Shown here: one piece after another, positions 30,700 to 43,249 of the stretch
How positions within the stretch are numbered: the stretch's first letter is position 1
Layout: each line of letters starts with the position of its first letter
DNA from: Macrothele yani
Taxonomy: Eukaryota > Arthropoda > Arachnida > Araneae > Macrothelidae
Length of the DNA: 64,000 nt
Reading direction: 5' to 3'
Assembly: GCA_039090855.1 (NCBI GenBank)
Contig: CM077025.1
Coordinates: 97,630,489 to 97,694,488 of the forward strand
Notes under the pieces: model-generated
The model's database searches: none
What the model was told of the DNA's origin: nothing
The model's input: the letters and a program-made list of their open reading frames with translations, nothing else
Position numbers and translations under genes: made by a program

Positions 30700-32549
30700 T
30701 TGGAGAGTATATAAAGTTCACCATGGATAGACCTGGTGAACAGGTGGACTGAATGAGTAAGTGAGAAACTCGAATTTCTCTGACTGTCGTCTGGAATTAT
30801 AATCTTAATATAATTTCTCGCACTTTTTCCATCACATTCTCTTTCTTCAGGTGAATGGCCACCTAAAATCTCCGAACGTTCTAGAAAGAGGAAGTAAAAA
30901 CTTTATCAACATATACTACCAAAAATTTATTCAAGGAGGGAACTAATGAGTTCGAATGCTACGCAAGGCAGGAGCGGATCCAGAGGGGAAACACAGGAGG
31001 CGCGCACCTCCCGCAGGCATCAAGGAAAAGTTTCGACTTGTTAGGTTTTAATAACAAATTGAAAATTTCGTGAAAGAAAGTATCACTTAAAAGCATATTA
31101 CTTTCCTTAATTAATTGGAAAAATTCATAGACATATTAAAAACACTTTTTTAATTTGCGGGAAAATATCAGCAGAAAGGGTCCCGGTTATTCCCGACACT
31201 TACCCCCGAAAATCCGGAATCTGCTCCTGACACAAGGCTGTTTGTTGCCTTTCAAACTGTTTGATAGTTAATGATAAATCGTAAACAGAAAATATTCCAG
31301 GTTTCATAAGACTCAGTATCAAGTTTCGGATTGCTGTTTAACGTTGTGGTACTTTCTTCTAAAGTTCTATCTTCGAAAGTGGCGTTCGTTTTTGAGACAC
31401 GTTTCTAAAGAGCCAGACATGACGTGCTTATGTTATCGTTTGTCTCGCCATTTGCACATATGCATTTCTAGAAACCTAATTAGGCATTAGTATAATAAAA
31501 ATTTTTTGTGTACTTCCTGCTTTTTTAAAGTGCTATTGTCTAAAGGGGGGGTTGCAGATTTATGTGTATAGTTGTATTAATCACGAAATCTGCGAGAAAA
31601 AGGAGGTTCATTGCTTGACCTTTAATCGCCGACCGGGTGTCATTAACGCTGTACAGGGGGCTTAATAATTTAGGCCGAAACGAGGATATTCTATCCCAGA
31701 AGCAATAGCTCAGCATGGCTTCCGCTGCAACCAAACACCCTCTGTTAAGTTAAAATGTGACATCAGCTAAACGGTGGGTATTCGGCTGCAGCGGGGAAAA
31801 GTTAATGAAAAATTCTTGGATCGGATAAAAAACCATGTTCAACACTTTTTTTCGCATGTTATTGCTTCTCAAAGTAAGCCTTTTTCTGCTAGTCTGTATA
31901 TGGGAGTATTTCCTTCAAACACGTTCCGTCGATTTTTAGGCAGCAGATTTGAAAAATTGTTTTAGAATTTAATACGGGCAAGCCTAAACCAAACTGTTCG
32001 TACGTGTCTCTCACTACAGGATGCTTTAATTTCTCATTTTATGGAGTAAATATATATTCGCATTTGCCACGTTATCATCCTATTCATAATGCGCAATACA
32101 AATATAGGTTTCTTGCAGGTCATTAGAAGCCATACTCAGAGTTTGAATATGAATTCCATTTTTCTTTCGGCATATAATTAAACAAGTGGCGCATATTGAT
32201 ATTGGTTTAAATGCATCACTTAGACAGAATGAAAAAGGGAAAATAAGTTTGTTGGACAATGGCTCAAGATTTTCCAATTTTTCTTAGGTTTTCCATTGCG
32301 GTGTAGCAAAAGCCATTCTGCAATTGTCGTGCAATAACTTTTAAACGAAAATATCAAAAGAAGCCTCCTGTATGTTCTTTCATTAGTGTAAACAAACACA
32401 GAGTGCGCATGCCGTGAATATAAAACCCACATGGTGTTTTGCAACACGAACGCGACATTCCCAAAGTGAATGTGTCTTGCGATGTGAGTAAGAAGGTTTA
32501 CGGAACATTATTATTTGTGGAAGAAAACTCTCTCGTATTATTTACACCG
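30700..32549. other. Long spacer, nothing firmly recognised
   Basis: Short ORFs on both strands have no family resemblance. AGGAGCGGATCCAG near 30971 and CCGGAATCTGCTCCTG near 31217 face each other and could be eroded element ends; nothing else supports that. Confidence 0.3.
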
Positions 32550-32787
32550 TTGAAAATTTTGTGGCCGGTTGCACTAAAAAGTGGTATTACCCTAGCTATG
32601 CCACTTTCTGAGAAAAGTTATACCACTGCGTAGTGCAAACAAAACCCAAAACACTTTGCATCATAACGTGGTGCAAAGTTGCAGGATGTTGGATTTTGTT
32701 TGCACCACACACAATGGTATACCTTTTCTCAGAAAGTAGTGCAGCTGGTATAGTACGTTGTGAGGCACCATACCACAAAATTTTTAA
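32550..32787. mobile_element. Palindromic MITE, ~238 bp
   Basis: Arms ~100 bp: GAAAATTTTGTGG (32552) against CCACAAAATTTTTAAC (32773), ACTTTCTGAGAAAAG against CTTTTCTCAGAAAGT, and GTGCAAACAAAA against TTTTGTTTGCAC. No coding sequence. One arm recurs at 34785-34875 (TTTTGTTTGCACTACACAAT and GGTGCAGCTGGTGTAGTA). Target duplication not clear. Confidence 0.82.
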
Positions 32788-32849
32788 CAATTTACCTGAA
32801 TAGCGGTATTAGTTCCTTGTGCCGAAGCTAGATGAGTATGGCACTTTTT

Positions 32850-33060
32850 TGGGGAGGAGAGGAGTTTAACTACGACTGGGCAACTCAATCGGCTATCAGA
32901 AGTTACACGTCCCTAATTTAGGGCCACTGGTTCCCCGGAAGGGAGATTGTTAGTTCAACAAGAAAAGAACACCATCTATGTCTCTCCAGGGATTCAAACC
33001 CGGACCCATCATATTACACTGGATTCGAACCTGGACCCATCAATCAGGGACGAATGTAAA
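32850..33060 (-). repeat. SINE-S copy 8, decayed
   Basis: GGGCAACTCAATCGGCTATC, CGTCCCTAATTTAGGGCCAC and GGGATTCAAACCCGGACCC identify it. The B-box segment appears twice (GATTCAAACC and GATTCGAACC, ~36 bp apart), a local duplication, and the A-box side is lost. Confidence 0.75.
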
Positions 33061-34784
33061 CTTCATCAAAACTAATGTTACTACCTCAAATAACACTAAA
33101 TGAATGGTAATTACCAAAACTGCGCTTTTTTGTTGCTGCCACATGCTCTATGCTTTGGAAGCCTGATACAAAGCTTACTTGCCTGGCAACCCTGCATAGT
33201 GAAAACTCCTGCAAAGAACCATTTGGGACATGTAGCATTGAAATAATATGCATCCCTTCGATGACAGAGGAGAAACGTTTATATAACTAACCCCTACTGA
33301 ATACATAAACAGACATCTGTTCAGTGTTCTGTTACGAGGGTCTAGGCGATTTTACAAGATTTTGGAATTAATTCTTCTCCAAGTAAGGTATATTTAACGG
33401 TAGCTAAAGCAAGTGATATAGTCATGGATACTAAAATAAAGCACCAAAGTTATATAGGAAATAATATGGAACGTCCAGGAAAAAACAAATGATTTTCAAT
33501 TAAGCATAACAATATACGAAACGGAAAGCGGTTTGAATTTAGATTTAGAGAACATTTTATTTTATTGCTGTGTCACATTACGGTGCAAGGTTACACCCCA
33601 TATGGCACAAAACGTTTCAGATATGTATCAATAATGTTTACAATCTCTCATTTTCGTTGCACTTTCAGAGATATCTTACAATTACGTTTCAGCAACATCT
33701 ATTTTGAAAAATAACTCTTTGTACACTACGGTTACGTTAAAAATAGAATTCACCGATACTGCTGTTTTATAGCTTCCATTGTACATAATTGCATTGCTAC
33801 CTTGATGTTACATTCCGGCGATATTTAAGATTTTTGGTTTGGCAAAGGCGTGGATGCGTATGCACATTTATGCCATTTCACCGAAGCTCTCTCGTAGTCG
33901 TATTTCCATGTGCTACTGGGATATTCTTTGGTGATACTGTCGTACTCGAGTTACCTAGTTAGTTGATCTAATATTTCATCCTTTTTTTTTTTTTTTTGTG
34001 TGTGTGTGTGTGTGTGATTCAAGATCATCTGAAAGTAATTGTTTTGATTATTATAATTTTTAAATTCTAAAAAGCATTTCATAAAATCTAAGTAGATGGC
34101 TGTGTTGTTGTATTAGTATACTATACCAGCATGTTTTTTTTTTTTTTTACTTGAAACTGATAAATTTCATATTGGTACGTACTTAGAGAAATGACGAATT
34201 TGATTTTCTTTCTTTCTTTCGCTGAAATATAGTCTATTCCACATGTATAATAGAAATTCGACAGTCTCATTTGGGACCGATGTTTATATATTTTGTTCTC
34301 AATATATAAACGCCGCCACTGTTCCCAATGGACAGCGGACTGCGTTGAACCTGTGAAAACCTAAACAGCTCGTAATACGACTGTTGTTGCTTTTCAAACA
34401 GCTGTCTAGTATAATATTTTTTATTGTGATTTTACAGTTTATTAAAACTATAATGTTCGACGTAGTAAATACGTAACAGTAATATGAGGTTGTCACAAAT
34501 ATCTTTCAATTACGTAACAGTAATGTAACGAAGTTACAAATATCTTTCAAATACATAACACTAACAAGAAGTTGGTAAGTTGAAATTAGAAAGACCTTTC
34601 ACTGTAACGTATCGGTTATGTTTCAAAGTTATATAACGTTTGAGGACATTTTGACATAACCGTAAGTTTTCTGAAACATTACTGTTACATTGCGCAACGT
34701 ATCTTAAAGGTCTCAATGTTTCAGCGCTACGTGCTTGTAACACATGCGAAATATTCTGTGCTGTGCGGGACCATGCTGTTGGTT
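33061..34784. other. AT-rich spacer
   Basis: A (TG)n at 33998-34016 and homopolymer T-runs. Repeated GTAACAGTAAT/GTAACGAAGTTACAAATATC motifs at 34475-34560 suggest a degraded tandem or MITE, not delimited. Confidence 0.3.
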
Positions 34785-34880
34785 TTGTTTGCACTACACA
34801 ATGGTGTATCTTTTCGTAGAAAGCGGTGCAGCTGGTGTAGTACCACTTTTTGGTGCAACTTACCACATTTTTTTTAGTAG
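34785..34880. repeat. Half copy of the 32.5-kb MITE
   Basis: Matches the right arm of 32550-32787 (GTTTTGTTTGCACTACACAA, AGAAAGCGGTGCAGCTGG, CCACATTTTT). The left arm is missing or replaced. Confidence 0.65.
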
Positions 34881-34989
34881 TTATGAAGCTATTCTTTTCA
34901 CTTTCTTTTATAATTTTTTTAAAAACTGAGATTCTGTGCTATGTTTATAAATTGTAAAGTTTCTTTTTACATGATTGATTTACGGGAAA

Positions 34990-35788
34990 GAAAGTTCGGT
35001 TTCTTTTTAACTATGTCACTGAATATGTATTTGAGTTAATAAATAGGATGAAAAGATGTCAAGAACTTGCCATTAAAAACATGGAAGTGGCTCAATTGAA
35101 AAGAAAATATTGGTATGACAGAAATGCGGTAAAACGTGAATTTCAAGAAGGAGATTTAGTATTGGTTTTTGTTACCTGCAGGCCAAATAAGTTAGCGGAA
35201 CAGTGGAAAGGACCATGGAAAATTGAGAAAAAATTTCTGAGACTAATTATGTAGTAAGCTTTGAAGGTAAAAATGTAAAGCATCAAGTATATCACATTAA
35301 CATGCTGAAACCATACCATAAACGACCAGAATTTGTGAACTTATTGCCCGGTTGTGAAAATGGTGAAATGGATTTAGAGATTAAATTTCCGCAAGTTGAA
35401 AAAAATTCCAATATATTTAACTTCTCTGATATCGAGGAGAACAGTAAACTTCGAGAGCGCCTAAGTGGCCAACAAATTCAGGATCTGAAAAAACTATTAT
35501 GTCATTACTTGAAAATGTTTTCTTATATTCCAGGAAAGACTCATTTGGTCGAACATGATATCGAGCTAGCTAGTAATGCTATTGTAAGAGTTAAGCCTTA
35601 TAGAATGTCGCCCAGGCAGATAAATATTCTTAAAGCCGAGATAGATAAAATGCTGCAGTACAAGATTATAGAAGTTGTTGAATCAGACTATACATCACCC
35701 ATGATTTTGGTAGAAGTACCCGGAAGAGATCCATGCCCATGTATTGACTACAGGCGATTAAATGAAGTGACAAGGACCCAGTACTATC
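34990..35788 (+). pseudogene. Ty3/gypsy pol, part 1: integrase C-terminus and RT start
   Basis: Retrotransposon polyprotein segment. 35010-35240 encodes NMEVAQLKRKYWYDR and EGDLVLVFV, then AEQWKGPWKI, the GPY/F-type module at the end of gypsy integrases. A one-base insertion in an A-run near 35236 shifts the frame. The frame then stays open from ~35240 through YHINMLKPYHKR to the RT N-terminus: LVEHDIEL, VRVKPYRMSP, YTSPMILVEV and CIDYRRLNEVT. It is cut at TQYY by the palindromic insertion at 35789. Integrase upstream of RT is the Gmr1-like gene order, not the usual gypsy order. The zinc-binding and catalytic integrase domains are absent: the element is truncated at ~34990. Confidence 0.85.
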
Positions 35789-35975
35789 AGTGAGGGAAAT
35801 GACCGATCCGAGCTTAAACCGCAGCCCATAGACTTAACATTAGGCTGCGGCCGGGCGGCGCCAGTTGCAGCCAGCCGCAGCCGAGCGAACGGAGGGGGCG
35901 TGGTCGGTAGCAGCCTCCAATTCCCCGCTCCAATTTTTCCCCCTCGACCGAAGTGTGCTTATCTCCGAAGATAAG
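35789..35975. repeat. GC-rich left terminus of the palindrome
   Basis: GC-rich against an AT-rich interior: GGCTGCGGCCGGGCGGCG, repeated GCAGCC/GCCGCAGCC, then CTTATCTCCGAAGATAAG, a short palindrome at ~35956-35975. The mirrored right terminus is 50235-50425, with an extra GGCTGCGGCTGGCTGCG repeat. Probably the integrase-bound subterminal region (inference). Confidence 0.75.
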
Positions 35976-36302
35976 TATTTATTGGACTTTGTCGAATTTT
36001 GAGGGAAATCAATGAAGGATTCTCTTTTTTTTTAATTTAATGAAGGTTTATTCATTATTTATTTTCCCCTCTCTCGACCCCATCCCCTTAGGTTATTGTT
36101 TGTAAACCGTTTTTTTCCCTCGTAATTTGTTGATGTATTTTTTTCAATTAATTTTCATGAATTCCTCATGTGTCTTCCCTAATGAAAATTATGTAGGGTA
36201 AGTATTAATTAATCATTTCTCTCTTTTATTTTTCTCGAATAACACGGTCATGTCCTCATCTCAAGAAATGTTATTATGATATCTTATTTTTGTTCATAAA
36301 TG

Positions 36303-36850
36303 TTTGATTTTGAGGGATGGCAACGCCCGAGTGGGAAAGGGGTTGGATATGGGGATGGCAACTCGATGTGTTGCCCCCTAGCGGTGCTTCTTGGAACTTT
36401 CGATTGATCTTTTGATTTTGAGGGATGGCAACGCCCGAGTGGGGAAAAGGGGTTGGATATAGGGGTGGCAACTCGATGTGTTGCCCCTAGCGGTGCTTCT
36501 TGGAACTTTCGATTGATCTTTGATTTTGAGGGATGGCAACGCCCGAGTGGGAAAGGGGTTGGATATAGGGGATGTCAAGCTGATGTGCTGCCCCTAGCGG
36601 TGCTTCTTGGAACTTTCGATTGATCTTTGATTTTGAGTGATGGCAACGGCCGAGTGGGAAGGTGTTGGATATAGGGGGATGCCAACTCGATGTACTACCC
36701 CTAGCGATGCTTCTTGGAACTTTCGATGGATCTTTGATTTTGGGGGATGGCAACGACCGAGTGGGGAAAGGGCACTGCGTAGGTGTTAGATATGATGATG
36801 CTTCTTGGAACTTTATTATTTCGATGGATCTTTGATTTGAGGGATGGCAA
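36303..36850. repeat. ~108-bp tandem repeats, left arm
   Basis: TTTGATTTTGAGGGATGGCA (or variant) recurs at about 36303, 36411, 36520, 36627, 36734 and 36830, with units of ~96-109 bp containing CGATGTGTTGCCCCTAGCGG and TGCTTCTTGGAACTTTCGAT. The same array is mirrored in the right arm at ~49350-49910. The overlapping Pro/Ser-rich ORFs read from it repeat with the unit and are not taken as genes. Confidence 0.9.
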
Positions 36851-39000
36851 CGACTGAGTGGGGTCCGTTAAATTTCTGCATTTATTCCTGTGTTTTGCAA
36901 GCAAGATTTCCCCCTCTTCAATACTATTTTCCCCGGAGGAAATGTTTGCGTAACGATGCTGGGGAATTTTCTTCCAAGGGAATAAAAATGCTCCTAAGGT
37001 CTTAGCGAGGTTCTAACTCACGATGATTTGGTTTCCAAAAATAGTCAGGGGTCAAATGGTTTTGTACTACGTATTCCCTATATATATATTTTTAAATTAC
37101 TTTTTACGTTATTTCTTCATGTGTTTTTATATATTTTTTGTATGTTTTGAGGAGTTTTTTCGTGTAGATGTAATGAATTTTCGAGGAACTTTTTCCTCCA
37201 TTCAATTTTATTTCAGACCATGAGAGACGAGGAAATGCTTCTTTAGAAATTTTCGTTCTTGTTCGCAGTAATTACTGGACATAGACTTCATGTTAATTCT
37301 GAGTCTTTAACCCCTGCAATAATATTTTCTCGTAATTTTTTCGTATGTTCAAGAACTCTACAGATCTTTCCCAGTTAAAATTCTCAAACAATATTTTCGG
37401 TCTTTATTTCCTTATAGCTTCCCAATTTCCGATATTTTTCTTCCTCTATCTTTGAAATTTCATTAAACTTCTCAATAGGTCAGGATTCTTTTTTCTTGGA
37501 CAAACTTATGAGTCCTTTTATTCACACTATCTTTTTTTCATTTCATTTCAGCAAACGATTATTTTAGATGCAACAAATCGTCAGATTTTGGTTTCCTTAT
37601 ATAGCATATTTTCCAACTTGCTTAAAAATATTCCTCAAAGCTTGCATGTATGTCAAATATACATTTTTTTTATTCTTTCCTAGTTAGCCATACTTTTCGT
37701 GGACTGCCTTGACAGGAAAGCATTCAATGTCAAGACATACAATCTAAAACCTTTTTCTTTCGATAAAATTTGTATTCTTTGAGCTGAATATTAGTCCCAT
37801 GTGTTCCCTCATTAACCTAATCTCAGTCAGATGCTGAAGGATTTCCTTTTGCTTGTCAGCATATTGACATAAGATTAGTCACATTTTCCCTTTGTTCGTT
37901 GTTGTGAATAGTTAGAAAGATTACAAAGTTTAAAGTAGTCTATGACTAAAAGGATGCTATTTACGGCCTAACGTGCTGCGGTATTGACTTTAGATAATTG
38001 TCCTTCTTGTTTCTTCTGGATCTTTGATTTTGAGGGATGGCAACGACTGAGTGGGGTCCGTTGGAGTTTTGCATTTATTCCTGTGGTTTGCAAGCAAGGT
38101 TCTCCTCCCCTCTTCAATACTATTTTTCCCCCGGAGGAAATTTTTACGTAACGATGCTGGGGAATTTTCTTTTCCAAGGGAATAAAAATGCTCCTAAGGT
38201 CTTAGCGAGGTTCTAACTCACGATGATTTGGTTTCCAAAATAGTCAGAAAATGGTTTTCGTGTACTACGTATTCCCTATATATATATTTTTAAATTACTT
38301 TTTACGTTATTTCTTCATGTGTTTTTATATATTTTTTTGTATGTTTTGAGGAGTTTTTTCGTGTAGATGTAATGAATTTTCTGGGAACTTTTCTTTTTCC
38401 TCCATTCAATTTTATTTCAGACCATGAGACGAGGAAATGCTTCTTTAGAAATTATTTCGTTCTTGTTCGCAGTAATTACTGGACATAGACTTCATGTTAA
38501 TTCTGAGTCTTTCACCCTGCAATAATATTTTCTCGTAATTTTTTCGTATGTTCAAGAACTCTACAGATCTTTCCCAGTTAAAATTCTGCTCAAACAATAT
38601 TTTCGGTCTTTATTTCCTTATAGCTTCCCAATTTCCGATATTTTCTTCCTCTATCTTTGAAATTTCATTAAACTTCTCAATAGGTCAGGATTCTTTTTTT
38701 CTTGGACAAACTTATGAGGCCTTATATTCAGACTATCTTTTTTTCCATTTCATTTCAGCAAACGATTATTTTAGATGCAACAAATCGTCAGATTTTGGTT
38801 TCTATATAGCATATTTTCCAACTAGCTTAAAAATATTCCTCAAAGCTTGCATGTATGTCAAATATACATTTTTTTTTTTATTCTTTCGTAGTTAGCCATA
38901 CTTTTCGTGGACTGCCTCGACAGGAAAGCATTCAATGTCAAGACATACAATCTAAAACCTTTTTCTTTCGATAAAATTTTGTATTCTTTGGGCTGAATAT
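36835..39000. repeat. ~1.2-kb direct duplication, left arm
   Basis: 36835-37790 and 38030-39000 are near-identical in order and orientation, both starting GAGGGATGGCAACGACTGAG and including ACTCACGATGATTTGGTTTC and GACTGCC(T/C)(T/C)GACAGGAAAGC. Both are mirrored in the right arm (~48440-49370 and 47240-48170). A hydrophobic reading frame (CFYIFFVCFE, then HSILFQTM and RNASLEIISFLF in one frame) appears in all four copies with differing breaks; its coding status is unknown. Confidence 0.85.
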
Positions 39001-40114
39001 TTTCTGTCTCGTCCGAAAAAACATTCATTCTAGAGGCAAAGCGACTAATTCCGTTCTTCCCATAAACATTATTTTTTTATTTATTTGATATTCAGAGTTG
39101 TATACATTTACTATCCAAAAAGAGATATATTTAATGTAAAGGTATATTCTTCCAAGCTGGGGAAATATATGTATATCTTAGTTCATTTCCAGTTAAAGGA
39201 AATGCATCTTTATATTTCAATATGAAAGAAGCCCTATAAGTGAAAGCTCAACCTAAAGACGGATAGATTGTTCACACTCTCTCTACTCTATGACATTTCT
39301 TTACTGAATATACCATGGCCTTTTTTCATGAACTGCTTTAAAATCTTCGTTCTCACTTTTACTATTGTCAGATTCCATGTCCCTCCAGTTCTTTACTGAG
39401 AAACAGAAGCATTTATTCAATTTTAATTTATTAAGAGAGTAGAACTCTTTTAGGCTTTCGAAGTACTTTCAAGTCTTTCATTACGAAAATTTTCATTGTC
39501 ATGAAAGAAGCCATAATCGAGATGATTTACTATCGTTTCAATGAAAGTGTTTACGCATTCATTGCTATGATGTCAGATTTCATTTTCTTATACTTCGAAC
39601 AGAAATGAGTTTGAATCATTCGTCGAGAAAAACATTTCTTTCATATATATATATATATATATATTTTTTTGCCTCCGAATCAAACGAACTCAAAAAATAA
39701 GAGACGCACTTTAATATTTTTTTCCTCTTATGAGAGGAATACGGGAATATGATACCAAAATTAAAGAATAAAGAATATCGACTTTCCTCTCAACACCGTA
39801 CATCTACGTTTTTTTTTTTATTTTTTTTATTTTCAATAAGCTATTTCTATATTTTTACAACTGAATAGAATTATTTATTGAAAATTCTAAAGTAAGACGA
39901 AAAATGGTTTTGTTGATTTCCTAAGAGGATGATTTTGGAAATTTTCGTTTTCTGGTAATTGTAAAAATCTCATAGAATAACATGGGAAAACTAGCATGCA
40001 TAAAAGACTGTTTTGGATCGAGTAAATTGAAAGAATTTTTACAAAGTTCATTTCAGAAAAGTACATTCCTTCTAGTGTCAAAAACGAATCACTTCGTTTT
40101 TTCTAAGATACACT
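39000..40114. other. AT-rich non-coding part of left arm
   Basis: Includes an (AT)n run at 39646-39663 and Phe/Lys-rich short ORFs with no resemblance. The mirror is 46060-47230. Confidence 0.45.
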
Positions 40115-40800
40115 TTGGAATCTTATAAAAGTGCATAGGGTCAAAAACGATTTTGATGATTTTACTAAGATGACAGATTTCGGATTTCTTGTGATAGAAA
40201 ATACAGTGAATTTCCCATTGAATAACATGGGAAACTGCGAAATTTAAGAAGCACGTTTTCGTTCAAGTAAAATATTTCAAAAGTCTTTTTTCGAATCAGT
40301 TGAAAACAGACAGGTGTGTGTTTCTGAACAGTTCATTATTTCCTAAAATCAAAACGAATCACTTCGTTTATTTTTTTTCCTAATGTGCGTTTCTGAAAGA
40401 AGTAAAAATAGTTTAGGTAGAAAATTGGAAATATATTTTTATGAATCCTAGACTGTTTATTTACGTATAGCTAGAGGGGTTTTAGTGAGAGCACTTATTC
40501 TCTTTTCAAACTAAGAGAATGAAGTGTAGTCAGTTTGAAAAAAAAATTCAAACTCCCTAAATTTAGCCTTTTGTCCTGGGTTTCGACTCAATACTGTAAA
40601 GCATTGCTCTCAGACCAGTTGAATTCTGGCCCTTAATGAAATACATTAAGCCTTTCCTTAAAAATAAGCAATCTCTTCTTCAATACCAGATCCCCAATAA
40701 ATTTCTTTAAGAGTTATTCATTCACACTTTTACTTTTAAAAACTTGAAATTCATTATTATTTAACTCATTACAAAAAATGAAACTCATTCATACAGAAAA
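40115..40800. repeat. ~0.7-kb repeat, left arm outer copy
   Basis: Direct duplicate of 42247-42910: shared TTATAAAAGTGCATGGGGATC-like start, GATTTTGATGATTTTACTAA, CCTAGACTGTTTATTTACGT, and CTTGAAATTCATTATTATTT near the end. The two copies flank the PC4-like gene, so each arm reads repeat-gene-repeat. Right-arm equivalents: 43250-43915 and 45390-46050. Confidence 0.88.
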
Positions 40801-40914
40801 AATATAAATGAATAAAAATAAATAAAGCAGTCCTAAAAAGGACTGTTTTTCTGGGTCCCCTTCATACAGCTGCTCCATGGTCGGTATAAGGAATTTTCTT
40901 TACCTGCTAATATC

Positions 40915-41881
40915 TCAGCACATTGACTTCACAGTCTCTAGCAAGTTCTTTACAATTATGCTTTCCAAGAACGCTTTGGACAGGACATGGTCTCCAGTGA
41001 CTGCAACAAAAGATTCTGCTAGAATCTTGGGGTTAAGCAATGCAACGGCATCATCGAAATACTTTTGCCACTTGGATTCGGGGGTGTATATGCACAGCTG
41101 TGGGCCGTGATGTTTGCGAATATGCGATTTGGGGTTGGTGGCACTCCATACAATAATATAAGTTATTGACATGTTCCTGAAGGCGATCCCCTTACCATGT
41201 CAGCAAGCATGATGAAAAACTCTTCATCTGAGATGGAAGCAACAGAAGAAGTCCTTGGATGGTACAAAACAGCCTTTCTAAAGACAGGTCCAAATAGTAG
41301 TTGAGTAATGCTGTCCCATATTTTTCCACATTGATCAATAAGAGTTCCAAATTGTTGACAAGTCAGCTTTATCGGAACAGGATTCAATCGACGAAAACCA
41401 TGAATTCTGGGGAAAGCACTTCTAACGTGTAACTGCCAGAAGCATCTAAGAGGGAAGGACAGCAGGAAACAATAAGTTCACGATTAATCAAGATGTCACA
41501 ATTCATGCCTTGAATCCAGTGTGATTTTCCCATGAATTTTCGGAACGTTGAAGCTGACATTGTTATTCCATTCTTAGAAGGTAGAAAGATTCTCCATCTT
41601 TCCTGTATCTTCTTACATGAACTCGGACCGTGTTGTTAAAATCGCATACTTTCACGGAATGCGTTACCCCCTAAATGAAAATGATGAGGTGCAAGATTTT
41701 TCATAGAAATTCTTGGGAGGATAACTTCTCCACACGATTTGGGCTTTAAAGGAACGGACTCACATACCTTCTTAGCGAGAGTAGCAGAAATTTCAGCACT
41801 TTGCTTCATCGTGGAAATGGAATCAGTAGCACTCAAAGCAACAGACAAAAATGAAGTGACTCGTTTGAAGACTAAAGACAA
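40915..41881 (-). pseudogene. PC4-like domain gene, left-arm copy, broken
   Basis: Mirror of 44278-45246. The 81-codon start frame (41881-41636) ends after a one-base C insertion in the NAF codons. The PC4 block then continues in another frame. The MNPVP segment is 41387-41163, and the C-terminal frame 41172-40915 reads through KSHIRKHHGPQLCIY into TPESKWQKYFDDAV without the right arm's shift. The left copy is therefore better preserved at its C-terminus and the right copy is better preserved at the PC4 block. Neither arm has one continuous frame. Confidence 0.7.
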
Positions 41882-41924
41882 ACTGAAGGAACAGCTCTTA
41901 TTCTAAGTCAAAACTGAGAAGAGG

Positions 41925-42179
41925 TTGGGTTCGTCACTTGTTTACTGGCTTGAGAGGGAAAGAGCAGAGTCATGGGGTTTAAGAACACTCGGTTATCTTC
42001 TTTCTAAAGGTCAAATTCAATCTAATGTTTGGAGCATTCTTTTGTCGAGGCAGACCATGACTCAATACGAATTAGTTAGTGGCAGGATCTGTAGTAAAGT
42101 TCCAGATCTCAAAGATAAGGAAACTGGTTTAAACCCGTTTCGCTTGAAAAACAAGTCTCTTTCCTGTCAGAGATACTGA
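41925..42179 (+). other. Unknown 84-codon ORF, left arm
   Basis: Divergent from the PC4-like gene with ~40 bp between. Mixed composition (LERERAESWGLRTLGYLLSK, CSKVPDLKDKETGLNPFRL). No family recognised. The right-arm equivalent (minus strand, ~43968-44220) has an extra base near 44095 and is not open. It may be a short gene, or a shadow of a regulatory region. Confidence 0.3.
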
Positions 42180-42220
42180 TGTAATACAAGACAAAGGATC
42201 TAATTCAGCTTCGTCATCAC

Positions 42221-42245
42221 GGTGATAACCGATTTGGTTATCACC
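42221..42245. other. Small hairpin in left arm
   Basis: GGTGATAACC and GGTTATCACC, 10-bp perfect arms with a 5-nt loop. The same hairpin occurs in the right arm at ~43913-43938. It lies just outside the inner 0.7-kb repeat. Confidence 0.7.
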
Positions 42246-42246
42246 A

Positions 42247-42910
42247 TTTCTTATAAAAGTGCATGGGGATCAAAAAACGATTTTGATGATTTTACTAAGA
42301 TGACAGATTTCGGATTTCTTTATGATAGAAAATACAGTGAATTTCCCATTGAATAACATGGGAAACTACGAAATTTAAGAAGCACGTTTTCGTTCAAGTA
42401 AAATATTTTAAAAGGTAATCAGTTGAAAACAGACAGGTGTGTTTCTGAACAGTTCATTATTTCCTAAAAATCAAAACGAGTCACTTCGTTTTTTTCCTAA
42501 TGTGCGTTTCTGAAAGAAGTAAAAATAGTTTAAGTAGAAAATTGGAAATATATTTTATGAATCCTAGACTGTTTATTTACGTATAGCTAGAGGGTCTTCA
42601 GTGAGAGCTTATTCTCTTTTCAAACTAAGAGAATGAAGTGTAGTCAGTTTGAAAAAAAAATTCAAACTCCCCTAAATTTAGTCTTTTGTCCTGGTTTCGA
42701 CTCAATACTGTAAAGCATTGCTCCTCAGACCAGTTGAATTCCTGGCTCCTTAATGAAATACATTAAGCCTTTCCCTTAAAAATAAGCAATCTCTTCTTCA
42801 ATACCAGATCCCCAATAAATTTCTTTAAGAGTTATTCATTCACACTTTTACTTTTAAAAACTTGAAATTCATTATTATTTAACTCCTTATAAAATGAAAC
42901 ACATTCACCC
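42247..42910. repeat. ~0.7-kb repeat, left arm inner copy
   Basis: See 40115-40800. This copy differs by small indels (e.g. it lacks ~10 bp after AAAATATTTTAAAAG near 42412). Confidence 0.88.
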
Positions 42911-43064
42911 TTTTTACTTTAAAAAACTTGAAATAACTTCATACAAAAATGAAACCCATTCACTTTTTACTTTTAAAATTATAGAAAAATAGATGATAGA
43001 GAACATAGGTTCACTTTCTCATTCACACTCATGCATAAATAGTGCTGTTTGAGCTGCATGGAGG

Positions 43065-43147
43065 TGTCAAGATGGGTGGGAAAAACCTCCATCTATCATT
43101 CAATTGGACTAAAAACTGTTAAAGGATGTGAGCTATTCTCACTAGCT
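43065..43147. other. Central spacer of the palindrome
   Basis: An 83-bp unique segment between arm ends GCTGCATGGAGG (43053-43064) and CCTCCATGCAGC (43148-43159). The arm sequence just outside is asymmetric: the left has ~80 bp around 42945-43024 absent from the right, and the right has ATGGTCTGCCTCGACAAAAG (43190) that is a copy of 44102-44121. The centre was rearranged after or during palindrome formation. Confidence 0.75.
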
Positions 43148-43249
43148 CCTCCATGCAGCTCAAACAGCACTATTTATGCATGAGTGTCATGGTCTGCCTC
43201 GACAAAAGAATTTTTGTATGAAGTTATTTCAAGTTTTTTAAAGTAAAAG

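Noticed and set aside
36274..36904. Pro/Ser-rich ORFs as a repeat protein
   Set aside because: They follow the ~108-bp array and lose frame between units; both arms differ. No start context or conserved length supports a gene.
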